NCBI RefSeq assembly: GCF_022414575.1
Contig: NZ_JADWYQ010000064.1
Span: forward strand, 1 to 25,266
Length of the DNA stretch: 25,266 nt
Source: Streptomyces sp. MUM 178J
GTDB lineage: Bacteria > Actinomycetota > Actinomycetes > Streptomycetales > Streptomycetaceae
Reading direction: 5' to 3'
Positions 15,160 through 22,972 of this stretch are shown one piece after another (position 1 is the first letter of the stretch; every line of letters begins with the position of its first letter). The notes under the pieces were generated by a model. That model was not told the origin of the DNA. It made no database searches and saw only the letters and a program-made list of their open reading frames with translations. The position numbers were made by a program, and so were the translations under genes.

Positions 15160-15450
15160 GTCATTCCCCTCTTCTGGTCAGACGCGATCTGTGACAACCG
15201 CGCTGTGCGTTGACCCGGAACAGCCTGCTGTGCCCGGCAGTTCGGCGGTATCCGTGCCAGCACGTACACGACGGAGTGCGGACCTGACCGCCGGGACCGC
15301 TGGGGTGGGCGATAGATTCGGCGCTGTCCACCGGTCGGCGTCTCTGCCCACGCCCCGTCCCACGGTGGCCCGGGGGATCCGAACCGGGCACGACACAACC
15401 CGCGCATGACAGACGCATATGGCATGCGCGTGACAGGAGGACAAGGGCCG

Positions 15451-18400
15451 ATGGCCGGTGCTGACGGGGAGCCGCCGCCCCTTGCTGCGATCGTTCCCGA
15501 CCCGCCGTACGACGCCCCGGCAACCGGCCCGCTGCTGGGTCGCCGTCCGGAGCTGGTATCGCTCGGCCGCGCTCTGCAGACGATGGCCGACGGCCGGTTC
15601 CAGGTGCTGGAGGTGACCGGCGAGCCGGGCATCGGGAAGACCCGCCTGCTGGAGGAGGCGGGTGGCCGGGCACGGCGGCGCGGCCACCTGGTACTCACCG
15701 GCCGGGCCACCGAGTTCGAGCACGATCTGCCGCTCGCCCTGGTCATCGACGCCCTGGACGACCATCTCGCCCTCGACCCGGCGGTGCTCGACCGGCTCGG
15801 TCCGGAAGCCGATCACCTCGTCGAGGTGTTTCCCGGGCTGCGCAAGACCGCACGTGCCCCCAGTGGGGACAGCTCCGGGCCGGGCAATGAGACGGGCGTG
15901 CCGGGCGGCCCGGGCCGCTACCGCTTCCACCGGGCCGTCAGGTCGCTGCTCGAGGTGCTGGCCGGACCTTCGGGGCTGGTGCTCCTGCTCGACGACGTCC
16001 ACTGGGCCGACCCGGCCTCGCTCGACCTGCTCGACCATCTGCTGCGTCGTCCGCCGTCCGGCGGGGTGCTGCTGGGTCTGGCCTACCGGCCGAGGCAGGT
16101 GGCGGCGCGGCTGACCTCGGTGACGGCCGGGCTGCCCACCGGGCAGGCTCGGCGGCTGGATGTGAAGCCGCTCACCCGGGCCGAAGCGGGCGAGCTCTTG
16201 GGCGGCGGGGTGGACGCGGCCCGGCAGGAGCGCATCTACCGGCTCAGCGGTGGTAACCCGCTGTACCTGCACGCACTGCGGAACGGCGACCTTCTGCCCG
16301 GCACCGGCACCGGCACCGGCGCCGGCGCCGGCGCCGAGACCGGGGCTGCGGCCGGCTCCGAGGGTGTGCGGGGCGGCTCCACGGCGTGGACGCCGGAGGA
16401 GCTGGACCTGGACGCCGCCGTCCCGGCGGCGGTCCGCGCCGCCCTCGCCACCGAGTTGGAGAGCGCGCCCGGCACCGCGCAGCTGGTGGCGATGGCGGCG
16501 GCCGTCGCGGGTGGCGAGTTCGACCCGGCGCTGGTCGCCGCGGTGGCGCAGACCCCGCGGGCGCAGGTGCTGGCGGCGGTGGACGACCTGGTCGCACGGG
16601 ATCTGGTACGGCCGGTCCCGGCCAGCGGGCGGTTCCGGTTCCGGCATCCGCTCGTGCGGCAGGTGGCATACGCCGCCGCGCGGGCCGGCTGGCGGCTGGC
16701 GGCCCATGGCCGGGCAGGCAGCCACCTTCAGGAGGTCGGCGCACCTGCCGAGACGCAGGCACACCATGTGGCCCGTTCCGCTGACCTGGGGGACGTGGAC
16801 GCCGCCGCCACCCTGGTCCGGGCGGCCCGCGCGGTGGCGGCGCAGGCGCCGGCCACGGCCGTGGACTGGCTGCACACCGCGCTGTCGATCCTGCCCGACA
16901 GCGGCGACACGCAGCTGCCGAACGCGCTTGACGTCGGGTCACGGCTGGACCTGCTCGGCGAACTCGCGCACTGCCAGGAGCTGAGCGGCAATCCGCGGGA
17001 AAGCCGCGGCACGCTGCGGACCGTGATGCGGCTGCTCCCGCCCGGCGACCACGCCCAGCGGGCTCGGACGGTCGGCCGGTGCGCCACCCTCGAACGCCTG
17101 CTGGGCCGGCACGCCGAAGCAAGGGCGCTGCTGCGGGCCGAGCTGTCCCGGCAGCCGGACCCCGCATCGCTCCCGACCTCCCGGCTGCGGATCCAGCTCG
17201 CGCTGTACACACTGGGGCAGGGCGACTTCGCGACGGCCCACGACCTGTTGAACCAGGTCGCCACCACCCACGAGGAGCACGCTGTCGTGCCGGCGCTCGC
17301 CGCCGGCCTGCGGGCGTTCGCCGCCGGGCCGTCATCCCGGGACACGGCCGGCGCCCCGGCGTTCCCGGACGTTGCGGCGGGCCTGATCGACGAGGTGTCC
17401 GACGCCACGATCGCCGCGCAGATCGAGAGCTTCACCTGGCTGTGCTTCACCGAGATGTACCTCGGTCACCACGGCAGCGCGCTGCGGCACTTCACCCGGT
17501 GCGCGCGGGTCGCCACCGAGGCCGGACTCCACCACATGCTGCCGTACATCCTCGGCGGAACGGCCTCCGTCCAGGGGTGGCTGGGCGATCTCCGCAAGGC
17601 GGCGGCCACCGCGGAGGAGGCCGTAGCGACGGCCCGCATGCTCGGCGCGGCCGAACCACTGGCCATGGCGCTCTCCGACCAGTCCTGGGTGCTGTGCAGG
17701 ACGGGGGCGTCCCGGGAAGCCGTCGAGATCGCCGAGCAGGCGCTCGCGGCCGCCGACGCCCACGACGGGGGAGGCAGGATCATGGCGCAGACCACGCTGG
17801 CCCTCGCCCAGATGGCCACGGGCGACGTAGACGCCGGCCACCTCCGCCTACTGGACCCCTGCGGCGGCCCCGACCTGCCGCTGTTGAGCCCCGCGAACCG
17901 GCTCACCGGCTTCAGCCTCATGGCCGAAGCCGAAGCCGGACGCTCGAACGCAGCCCAGGCCCGCTACTGGAGTACGCAGGCGGAGCGGCTCGCCGACACC
18001 TCCACCGACCTGGGGGCCGGCCTGACGCTGCTGACGCGCGCGTACGCGCTGAGCGTCGACACCCCCGCCGACGCCGCCAGATGCGCCGTGGACGCGGCGC
18101 TGGCACTGGCACAGGCCGGGATACACCACGAGGCCGGACGCGCACACATGCTCGCGGGCTCCTGCCATGCCGCGCTCGGCCAGCGCGCCGCGGCCCTGGC
18201 CGAGCTGAGGGTGGCAGCGGAAACGCTGTCGCGTTGTGGCGCGGAGCGGCAGTACGCGCGAGCGGCCCGGCTCCAGCGGCAGCTGGGAGCGCGGGTCGCG
18301 GCGAAGAACACCCGCGAGCACGGCACCACCCACGGCCTGTCCCGCCGGGAGGCGGAGGTGGCGGGGCTGCTGTGTGCGGGGCGCACCAACCAGGAGATCG

Positions 18401-18537
18401 CCGAGCAGCTGGTGCTCAGCGTGCGAACCGTGGAGACCCATGTGTCGCGCATCTACGCGAAGCTCAACGTCACTTCACGCGCCGCCGCCGTCAGCCTGCT
18501 CTCCCAGGCCGATTTCAAGGTCGACCATCTGGGCTGA
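15451..18537 (+). CDS. LAL-family LuxR transcriptional regulator with AAA ATPase domain
   Basis: This protein of about 1028 residues is a large ATP-binding regulator of the LuxR family. It has Walker A GEPGIGKT at about 57-64 and Walker [13 protein letters not shown] at about 176-187. A long helical, TPR-like middle region follows, and a C-terminal LuxR helix-turn-helix occupies about 963-1028 ([25 protein letters not shown]...[16 protein letters not shown]). Such proteins are activators, often of secondary-metabolite or sugar-catabolic genes. The ATG at 15451 is preferred because AGGAGG precedes it; the frame also offers ATG 15406. Residues encoded by 16300-16335 form a Gly-Thr/Gly-Ala repeat in a linker. 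The 246-291-bp leader shared with the RTX gene makes that gene its nearest candidate target. Confidence 0.93.
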   Translation: MAGADGEPPPLAAIVPDPPYDAPATGPLLGRRPELVSLGRALQTMADGRFQVLEVTGEPGIGKTRLLEEAGGRARRRGHLVLTGRATEFEHDLPLALVIDALDDHLALDPAVLDRLGPEADHLVEVFPGLRKTARAPSGDSSGPGNETGVPGGPGRYRFHRAVRSLLEVLAGPSGLVLLLDDVHWADPASLDLLDHLLRRPPSGGVLLGLAYRPRQVAARLTSVTAGLPTGQARRLDVKPLTRAEAGELLGGGVDAARQERIYRLSGGNPLYLHALRNGDLLPGTGTGTGAGAGAETGAAAGSEGVRGGSTAWTPEELDLDAAVPAAVRAALATELESAPGTAQLVAMAAAVAGGEFDPALVAAVAQTPRAQVLAAVDDLVARDLVRPVPASGRFRFRHPLVRQVAYAAARAGWRLAAHGRAGSHLQEVGAPAETQAHHVARSADLGDVDAAATLVRAARAVAAQAPATAVDWLHTALSILPDSGDTQLPNALDVGSRLDLLGELAHCQELSGNPRESRGTLRTVMRLLPPGDHAQRARTVGRCATLERLLGRHAEARALLRAELSRQPDPASLPTSRLRIQLALYTLGQGDFATAHDLLNQVATTHEEHAVVPALAAGLRAFAAGPSSRDTAGAPAFPDVAAGLIDEVSDATIAAQIESFTWLCFTEMYLGHHGSALRHFTRCARVATEAGLHHMLPYILGGTASVQGWLGDLRKAAATAEEAVATARMLGAAEPLAMALSDQSWVLCRTGASREAVEIAEQALAAADAHDGGGRIMAQTTLALAQMATGDVDAGHLRLLDPCGGPDLPLLSPANRLTGFSLMAEAEAGRSNAAQARYWSTQAERLADTSTDLGAGLTLLTRAYALSVDTPADAARCAVDAALALAQAGIHHEAGRAHMLAGSCHAALGQRAAALAELRVAAETLSRCGAERQYARAARLQRQLGARVAAKNTREHGTTHGLSRREAEVAGLLCAGRTNQEIAEQLVLSVRTVETHVSRIYAKLNVTSRAAAVSLLSQADFKVDHLG
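16300..16335 (+). repeat. In-frame hexanucleotide repeat in the LAL regulator
   Basis: Three GGCACC units are followed by three GGCGCC units, encoding alternating Gly-Thr then Gly-Ala pairs. It lies between the ATPase core and the helical region, probably in a flexible linker. Confidence 0.85.
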
Positions 18538-18672
18538 TCGATACCTGGTGTCCGGATCGGCTGTGGCTGCCTCATTGCCTTCTTTATTCGCAAGAACACC
18601 CCCTGACGAGCGTCGGGAAGGGGCGGGGAGGTGCATCCGGCATGCGGCTCCGCCGCGTGGCCCCGCGCAGCC

Positions 18673-19866
18673 TCAGTCCCGGCCCAGGATCACCGTCCCC
18701 GAGGAGCAGAACCAGCCCCCCGTCCCCGACGCCAGTGCCAGTCGGGGCAGCGTTCCGTCCGGGCGGCAGACCTGGTGGGCGCCTGCCTCGCCGCGGAGTT
18801 GGCGGGCGGCCTCGACCAGGAGGAAGAGGCCCCGCATGCCGGGGTGGCAGGCGGAGAGGCCCCCGCCGTCGGTGTTCACCGGGAGGTCGCCGTCGTGCAG
18901 CAGGCGGCCCTGCGCGGAGTCGACGAAGGGCCCGCCCTCGCCCTTGGCGCAGAAGCCCAGGTCCTCCAGGGTCACGAGGGTCATATAGGTGAAGGCGTCG
19001 TAGATCTCGGCGATGTCGATGTCGGCCGGGGCCACGCCCGCGCGGGCGAAGGCGAGGGGACCGGAGACCGCCGCCGGGGAGACGGTGAAGTCCTGCCATT
19101 CGGACATCGTCGTGTGGGAGACGTGCTCGCCCGCGCCGAGGATCCAGACCGGGGGCTTCGCGGTGTCGGGGACGTACTCCTCGGCCGCGATGACCACCGC
19201 GCAGCCGCCGTCGCTGCGGATGCAGCAGTGCAGCTTGGTGAAGGGGTCGGCGATGAGCGGACCGGACAGGACGTCGTCGACGGTGATCGGTTCGCGGAAC
19301 ATCGCGTCCGGGTTCCGGCTCGCGTTCGCCCGCGTCTGGACGGCGACCGAGGCAAGCTGCTCCAGGGTGGTGCCGTACTGGTGCATATGGCGGCGCGCGG
19401 CCATCGCGTACTTGGCGACGAGCGTATGCCCGTACGGGGCCTCGAACTGGAGCGGGCCCCGGCCGCCGAAGGAGAGGCCCGCGGTGCGGCGGCCCGCCTT
19501 GATGTCGGCGCGGGCCGTGGAGCCGTAGACCAGGAGCACGGCGCGGGCGTGCCCCGCGGCGACGGCGTCGGCGGCGTGGGCCGCCATCACCTCCCACGTG
19601 GCCCCGCCGACGGACGTGGAGTCCACCCAGGTGGGCCGCAGCCCCAGATACTCGGCGACCTCCGCCGGAGCGAGCGTGCCCAGCCCGGCCGAGCAGAGGC
19701 CGTCGACGAGTGAGCGGTCGAGACCGGAGTCGGCGAGGGCGCGGCGTGCGGCCTGGGCATGCAGGGCGTACGGGGTGAGGTCGTCGATCCGGCCGCAGTC
19801 GGAGAGGGATATGCCGACGACGGCGGCTCCTCTGCGACCCTGTCGCGGCAGCGCGGTGGAGGACAT
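18673..19866 (-). CDS. Thiolase-fold lipid-transfer protein (Ltp-like, possible aldolase)
   Basis: This 397-residue protein belongs to the SCP2-thiolase/lipid-transfer group of the thiolase fold. The position of the acylated cysteine in true thiolases reads STSVGGATW (84-92), with no Cys. The C-terminal active-site region reads GGGLSACHPGMRG (334-346) and keeps a His. Tyr289 and Tyr294 lie in AEIYDAFTYMTL. Loss of the cysteine with retained Tyr and His is the pattern of Ltp2-type aldolases, which cleave a 3-hydroxyacyl-CoA side chain by retro-aldol reaction with a DUF35 partner. A DUF35 gene is at 12276-12701. The ATG at 19866 has no Shine-Dalgarno sequence and lies 4 nt from operator 5, suggesting a leaderless message. 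The gene converges on the LAL gene across 135 bp with no strong terminator seen. Confidence 0.9.
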   Translation of the reverse strand: MSSTALPRQGRRGAAVVGISLSDCGRIDDLTPYALHAQAARRALADSGLDRSLVDGLCSAGLGTLAPAEVAEYLGLRPTWVDSTSVGGATWEVMAAHAADAVAAGHARAVLLVYGSTARADIKAGRRTAGLSFGGRGPLQFEAPYGHTLVAKYAMAARRHMHQYGTTLEQLASVAVQTRANASRNPDAMFREPITVDDVLSGPLIADPFTKLHCCIRSDGGCAVVIAAEEYVPDTAKPPVWILGAGEHVSHTTMSEWQDFTVSPAAVSGPLAFARAGVAPADIDIAEIYDAFTYMTLVTLEDLGFCAKGEGGPFVDSAQGRLLHDGDLPVNTDGGGLSACHPGMRGLFLLVEAARQLRGEAGAHQVCRPDGTLPRLALASGTGGWFCSSGTVILGRD

Positions 19867-19867
19867 G

Positions 19868-19888
19868 TATCTGACGGTACATCAGATA
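19868..19888. promoter_or_regulatory. Operator-like palindrome 5, at the thiolase-fold gene start
   Basis: TATCTGA (19869-19875 region) and TCAGATA form perfect arms around the core CTGAC-GGTAC-ATCAG (19871-19885), one base off the exact consensus. On the minus strand TACCGT lies at -13 to -8 from the ATG. This fits a TANNNT -10 element for leaderless transcription, so the palindrome covers the promoter. Confidence 0.7.
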
Positions 19889-20061
19889 TCGCGAACCGCG
19901 CGGAGCCGTCGCCCTGTTCGCCGTGCGGCGACGGGGCGTCGACGGCCGCCTCGCCAAGGTGGCGGGCCTCGGTCGGCTGGCTGGGGTGGCGGGCCCCGGT
20001 CGGCTCGCCGGCCCGATCGGGATCCGCGGCCGCGCGGCGCCGCCCGGCCCGGTGGGGACTG

Positions 20062-20104
20062 GTGACTTCCCGGTCCCTCCGGCCTAATATGACGGCCCGT
20101 CAGA
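20062..20104 (+). promoter_or_regulatory. Promoter candidate and operator-like palindrome 6 for the acyl-CoA dehydrogenase
   Basis: GTGACT (20062-20067) and TAATAT (20085-20090) are spaced by 17 bp and make a reasonable -35/-10 pair. The core ATGAC-GGCCC-GTCAG (20089-20103, one mismatch) begins inside the -10 and covers the expected start point. The dehydrogenase ATG is at 20157. Site 5 lies about 200 bp away in the same divergent region. Confidence 0.65.
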
Positions 20105-20156
20105 CGGGGGTCTTAGTGCCTCCGGGAGGAATCCGCCTCCGGGGAGGAGCCCGCCG

Positions 20157-21398
20157 ATGGACGCCGCCTTCACCGCCGAGCAGCAGGAGATCCGCCGGAC
20201 CCTGCGCGATCTGCTCGGCAAACGCTCCGGCCCCGACGGCGTCCGGTCGGCCGTCGCCGCCGACTGCGGCTACGACGCCGAACTGTGGACGCTGCTTTCC
20301 GCACGGCTCGGGCTCCCCGGGCTCGCCCTGCCCGCCGCATACGGAGGCGTGGGCTGCGGCCTGATGGAGCTGGCGCTCGCCTGCGAGGAGACCGGACGGG
20401 TGCTGCTGCCCTCCCCGCTCTTCGCGACCGCAGGTCTCGCCGCCCCGCTGATCGCGGCTCTCGGCGACGAGGCGCAGCGGCGGACCCTGCTGCCCCGTAT
20501 CGCCGACTCCTCGCTGACCTGCGCGCTTGCCGTGTCCGGCGGCACTCTGACCCGGGCGCTCGCGCTGACCGGCGACAACGCGGCGGGGGAGTGGGCCGGC
20601 GGCGGCCGGGCCGGGGGCGTGCAGGCCCGGCAGGGCGTCGGAGACACGAGGGCCTGGCGGCTGTACGGGGAGGCGGACCAGGTCCTGGACGGCCACAGCG
20701 CACAACTGCTGCTCGTCGCGGCGCACACGGGCGGCTACGCCCGCGGCCGAACCCTCCTCTTCGTTGTGCGGGGGGACGCCGCGGGACTGTCCCGGACCCG
20801 CCGGACGGCCCTGGACGAGACCCGCCCGCAGGCCCGTGTCCAGCTGCGTGACACTCCCGCGGAGCTGCTGGGGGATCAGGGGGGCCAGGGGGACCAGGGG
20901 GAGCCACGGGACGAGGGCGCGGCGGACGCGGTGGCCGCCGCCCTCGCCGAGACCGGGCGCGGCGCCGCGGCGCTGCTCGCGGCCGAGGCGGCGGGAGCGG
21001 CCGGCTGCGCCCTGGACCGCACGGTGGCGTACGTACGCACCCGGGAGCAGTTCGGGCGTCCCGTCGGCTCCTTCCAGGCGGTCAAGCACCGGCTCGCCGA
21101 TGTGCATGTGCAGGTGCAGGCGGCCCGCTCGGCGGCGTACTACGCGGCATGGGATCCGGCTCAGGCCGGCCCGCTGGCCCTCGCCCAGGGGCTCGAGGCC
21201 CTGCGGAGGGCCGCGGCGGAGGCCGTGCAACTGCACGGCGGCATCGGCTTCACCTGGGAGCATGAAGCGCATCTGTACGTCAAACGGGCGGCCGCCGACG
21301 AGCTGATGTTTGGCCCCGTGCATCTGCTCAGGGCGCGGGCGGCGGATCAGGCGGGGCTGTTCAAGCCGGACGCGGCGGACGGGGAGGCGGCGGCATGA
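20157..21398 (+). CDS. Acyl-CoA dehydrogenase
   Basis: This 413-residue acyl-CoA dehydrogenase starts with the typical DAAFTAEQQEIRRTLRDLL helix and LGLPGLALPAAYGGVG. The middle domain is diverged and lacks the usual GSD motif: the corresponding region (CALAVSGGTLTRAL...AWRLYGEADQVLDG) includes a Gly-rich loop. The C-terminal domain has REQFGRPVGSFQAVKH and LHGGIGFTWEHEAHLYVKRA. The YEGT/YGGS motif is absent at the end, as in the partial gene at the left edge. These are features of the second subunit type in heteromeric actinobacterial dehydrogenases, and pairing with the protein of 4011-5294 is possible but unproven. The ATG at 20157 follows GGGGAGGAG by 7 nt. A 4-bp ATGA overlap joins it to the next gene. 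Confidence 0.92.
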   Translation: MDAAFTAEQQEIRRTLRDLLGKRSGPDGVRSAVAADCGYDAELWTLLSARLGLPGLALPAAYGGVGCGLMELALACEETGRVLLPSPLFATAGLAAPLIAALGDEAQRRTLLPRIADSSLTCALAVSGGTLTRALALTGDNAAGEWAGGGRAGGVQARQGVGDTRAWRLYGEADQVLDGHSAQLLLVAAHTGGYARGRTLLFVVRGDAAGLSRTRRTALDETRPQARVQLRDTPAELLGDQGGQGDQGEPRDEGAADAVAAALAETGRGAAALLAAEAAGAAGCALDRTVAYVRTREQFGRPVGSFQAVKHRLADVHVQVQAARSAAYYAAWDPAQAGPLALAQGLEALRRAAAEAVQLHGGIGFTWEHEAHLYVKRAAADELMFGPVHLLRARAADQAGLFKPDAADGEAAA

Positions 21399-21865
21399 AG
21401 GCGGGGGTGCGGCTGGTGCAGAGGGCCTCCTCGACCCGGATCTTTGTGAAGATCGCGCCGTATGTCTTCCCCGCGGTGGACCGCGCGGTCCACCGGATCA
21501 CGCGCGGCCGGGTGCTGCCGAGCGCGCGGCTGCTGCCCGGAACCGTCCTCACCTCGCGCGGGGCCAGGACCGGACGGCCGCGGACGGTGCCGCTCGCCTG
21601 TCTGCACCGTGCGACGGGGGAGTGGATTCTGGTCGGCTCCAACTTCGGCCGCCCGGGGCATCCGGCATGGAGCGCCAATCTTCTCAGGCATCCGGAGGCG
21701 GAGATCAGCTGGCGCGGTGAGACGATCCCGGTCCGGGCCCGGCTGCTGGACGGGGCGGAGCGGGCGGAGGCATGGTGCGCGGTGCTGGAGTTCTGGCCGC
21801 CGTATGCGACGTACCAGTCGAGGGTGGAGCGCGAGATCCGGCTCTTCAGCCTCACCCGCCGCTGA
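21395..21865 (+). CDS. Ddn-like nitroreductase / F420-dependent family protein
   Basis: The 156-residue product resembles the deazaflavin-dependent nitroreductase (Ddn) family (PF04075), a split-barrel fold that uses reduced coenzyme F420 in actinomycetes. Typical segments are LLTTRGARTG-like LTSRGARTGRPRTVPL (about 52-67), GEWILVGSNFGRPGHPAWSANL (75-96) and HPEAEI. The C-terminal WPPYATYQSRV with REIRLFSL is also family-like. It probably reduces a quinone, enone or unsaturated intermediate, although the substrate is unknown. The ATG overlaps the dehydrogenase stop by 4 bp, so both are translated from one message behind operator 6. F420-linked reduction would add a redox step to the acyl-CoA pathway. 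Confidence 0.88.
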   Translation: MKAGVRLVQRASSTRIFVKIAPYVFPAVDRAVHRITRGRVLPSARLLPGTVLTSRGARTGRPRTVPLACLHRATGEWILVGSNFGRPGHPAWSANLLRHPEAEISWRGETIPVRARLLDGAERAEAWCAVLEFWPPYATYQSRVEREIRLFSLTRR

Positions 21866-21889
21866 GGCCGCACCAAGCCGCATGCGCTG

Positions 21890-21977
21890 CTGCGCGCAGG
21901 CTGCACGCGGGCTGCATGTGGGCTGCGCGCAGGCTGCGGGCGGGCTGCATGTGGGCTGCACGCGGGCAGCATGTGGG
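21890..21977. repeat. 11-bp tandem repeat array, eight copies
   Basis: Eight consecutive 11-bp units of the form CTGCNNGNGGG run from 21890 to 21977. The variants are CTGCGCGCAGG, CTGCACGCGGG, CTGCATGTGGG and CTGCGGGCGGG; the last unit has CAGC. Some units recur at two positions, hinting at higher-order duplication. The array lies in the 243-bp gap between the convergent Ddn-like and TetR genes, which holds no supported gene. The period is close to one helical turn. Confidence 0.87.
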
Positions 21978-22108
21978 CTGCGAGGACAAGGCTGCTGCAC
22001 GGGGCCCTGAAGACAGGAGCGCCGACAGCGGTGGGCCGGAAACCGGCGCCGGCCCGCCGTCGGCGTGACAGGACCCGTGACAAGGCAGCGGGGGGCAGCC
22101 CCCGGGCG

Positions 22109-22756
22109 TTACTTCGTCGGCTTCTTCCCGGTGATGCCCAGGTGGACCAAGAGCGCCAGATTCGGGCGGAGTTCCGCCTGCTTGACGCCCCAGGTCGTGA
22201 AGCCCTTCTGGTGCGATGCCACCGCGGCGAGCATCGCCACCAGCGCCCCGGCCATCGCGGCCGCGCTGACGTCCTTGTCGACCCTGCCCTTGGCCTGGAG
22301 CTCCTTCACCGCGTCCGTAAGGGAGTTGGTGACGGAGTTCAGGATCTTCATGCGGATCTTGTAGAAGCGTTTGTCGCCCTCGGCCGCGCCCAGGTCGACC
22401 ACGCGGAGGATCGCGTCATGCCGACGCCAGAAGTCGAGGAACCCCTCGACCAGATCCTCCGAGGTCTGCCAGCCGGCCTTGCCGATCCAGGAGCGGCCCG
22501 CGACCAGATCGGTCAATCCCGCCCCCTCTTTGGCCATTTCCTCCGCGATCTCGAGGACCGCGCCCTCGACGTCGGGGAAGTACTGGTAGAACGTCGCGGG
22601 TGAGGTACCCGCCTTCCGGGCGACGTCGATGACCTTGACGTCCCGGTACGGCGAGGAGCTGAGCATCTCGCTGAGGCAGTCGAGCAGCTTCTGCCGCGTC
22701 GCCTGGCCGCGTCGCCCGGCCACTCGGCCGTCGACGGTGCGTACTTGTCCTGTCAT
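22109..22756 (-). CDS. TetR-family transcriptional regulator
   Basis: This 215-residue protein has a clear TetR DNA-binding domain at about residues 15-62: RRGQATRQKLLDCLSEMLSSSPYRDVKVIDVARKAGTSPATFYQYFPDVEGAV. A long helical ligand domain follows (SEDLVEGFLDFWRRHDAILRVVDLGAAEGDKRFYKIRM). On the minus strand TAAGCT lies 7 nt before the ATG at 22756, with no Shine-Dalgarno sequence. This fits a -10 element and a leaderless message. CTGAC also occurs there as a half site, not the full palindrome. The gene is convergent to the acyl-CoA dehydrogenase/Ddn pair and is the regulator nearest the operator-bearing acyl-CoA genes. It is therefore a candidate for the protein that reads CTGAC-N5-GTCAG, but this is inference. 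Confidence 0.93.
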   Translation of the reverse strand: MTGQVRTVDGRVAGRRGQATRQKLLDCLSEMLSSSPYRDVKVIDVARKAGTSPATFYQYFPDVEGAVLEIAEEMAKEGAGLTDLVAGRSWIGKAGWQTSEDLVEGFLDFWRRHDAILRVVDLGAAEGDKRFYKIRMKILNSVTNSLTDAVKELQAKGRVDKDVSAAAMAGALVAMLAAVASHQKGFTTWGVKQAELRPNLALLVHLGITGKKPTK

Positions 22757-22840
22757 GCCGTCAGCTTACCGAGGGGTGATCTGCGCGCGATTCGGCCGAC
22801 TGCAAATGGGGTGTGGGGTACACCGCACGTCCTCGGGGGG

Positions 22841-22857
22841 TCGCACTCCGTGTGCGA
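22841..22857. promoter_or_regulatory. Short inverted repeat upstream of the VOC gene
   Basis: TCGCAC (22841-22846) and GTGCGA (22852-22857) form a perfect 6-bp pair with a 5-nt centre in the divergent TetR/VOC gap. The arms are short, so this may be chance in GC-rich DNA. It could be an operator for either gene. Confidence 0.3.
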
Positions 22858-22972
22858 TCGCGCGTTCGAAGGCTCGGGTGTCGCCGGGTTGCGTGTGAAC
22901 TGCGGTGCGTGTGATGCGCCGTTAACTTGAGGTGAGGAGGGCCGTACCGCTGGCTTTCGAAGGGAACGGGCC

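Noticed and set aside
15177..15196. GTCAGA...TCTGTGAC near the RTX/LAL promoter as a seventh operator
   Set aside because: The half sites are in the reverse order to CTGAC-N5-GTCAG and the symmetry is imperfect.
15406..15450. Upstream ATG for the LAL regulator
   Set aside because: ATG 15451 has AGGAGG in front of it. The extra 15 residues lie over that ribosome-binding site, though use of 15406 cannot be excluded.
17079..18992. 637-codon + strand frame inside and beyond the LAL gene
   Set aside because: It is frame-shifted within the LAL coding sequence, whose HTH and ATPase motifs are in the other frame.
21890..21977. Possible CRISPR or integron-like repeat
   Set aside because: The 11-bp units are directly adjacent, with no spacers or recombinase gene.
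22742..22762. CTGAC half site before the second TetR gene as a full operator
   Set aside because: The partner half is not GTCAG at the N5 spacing; only a half site is present.
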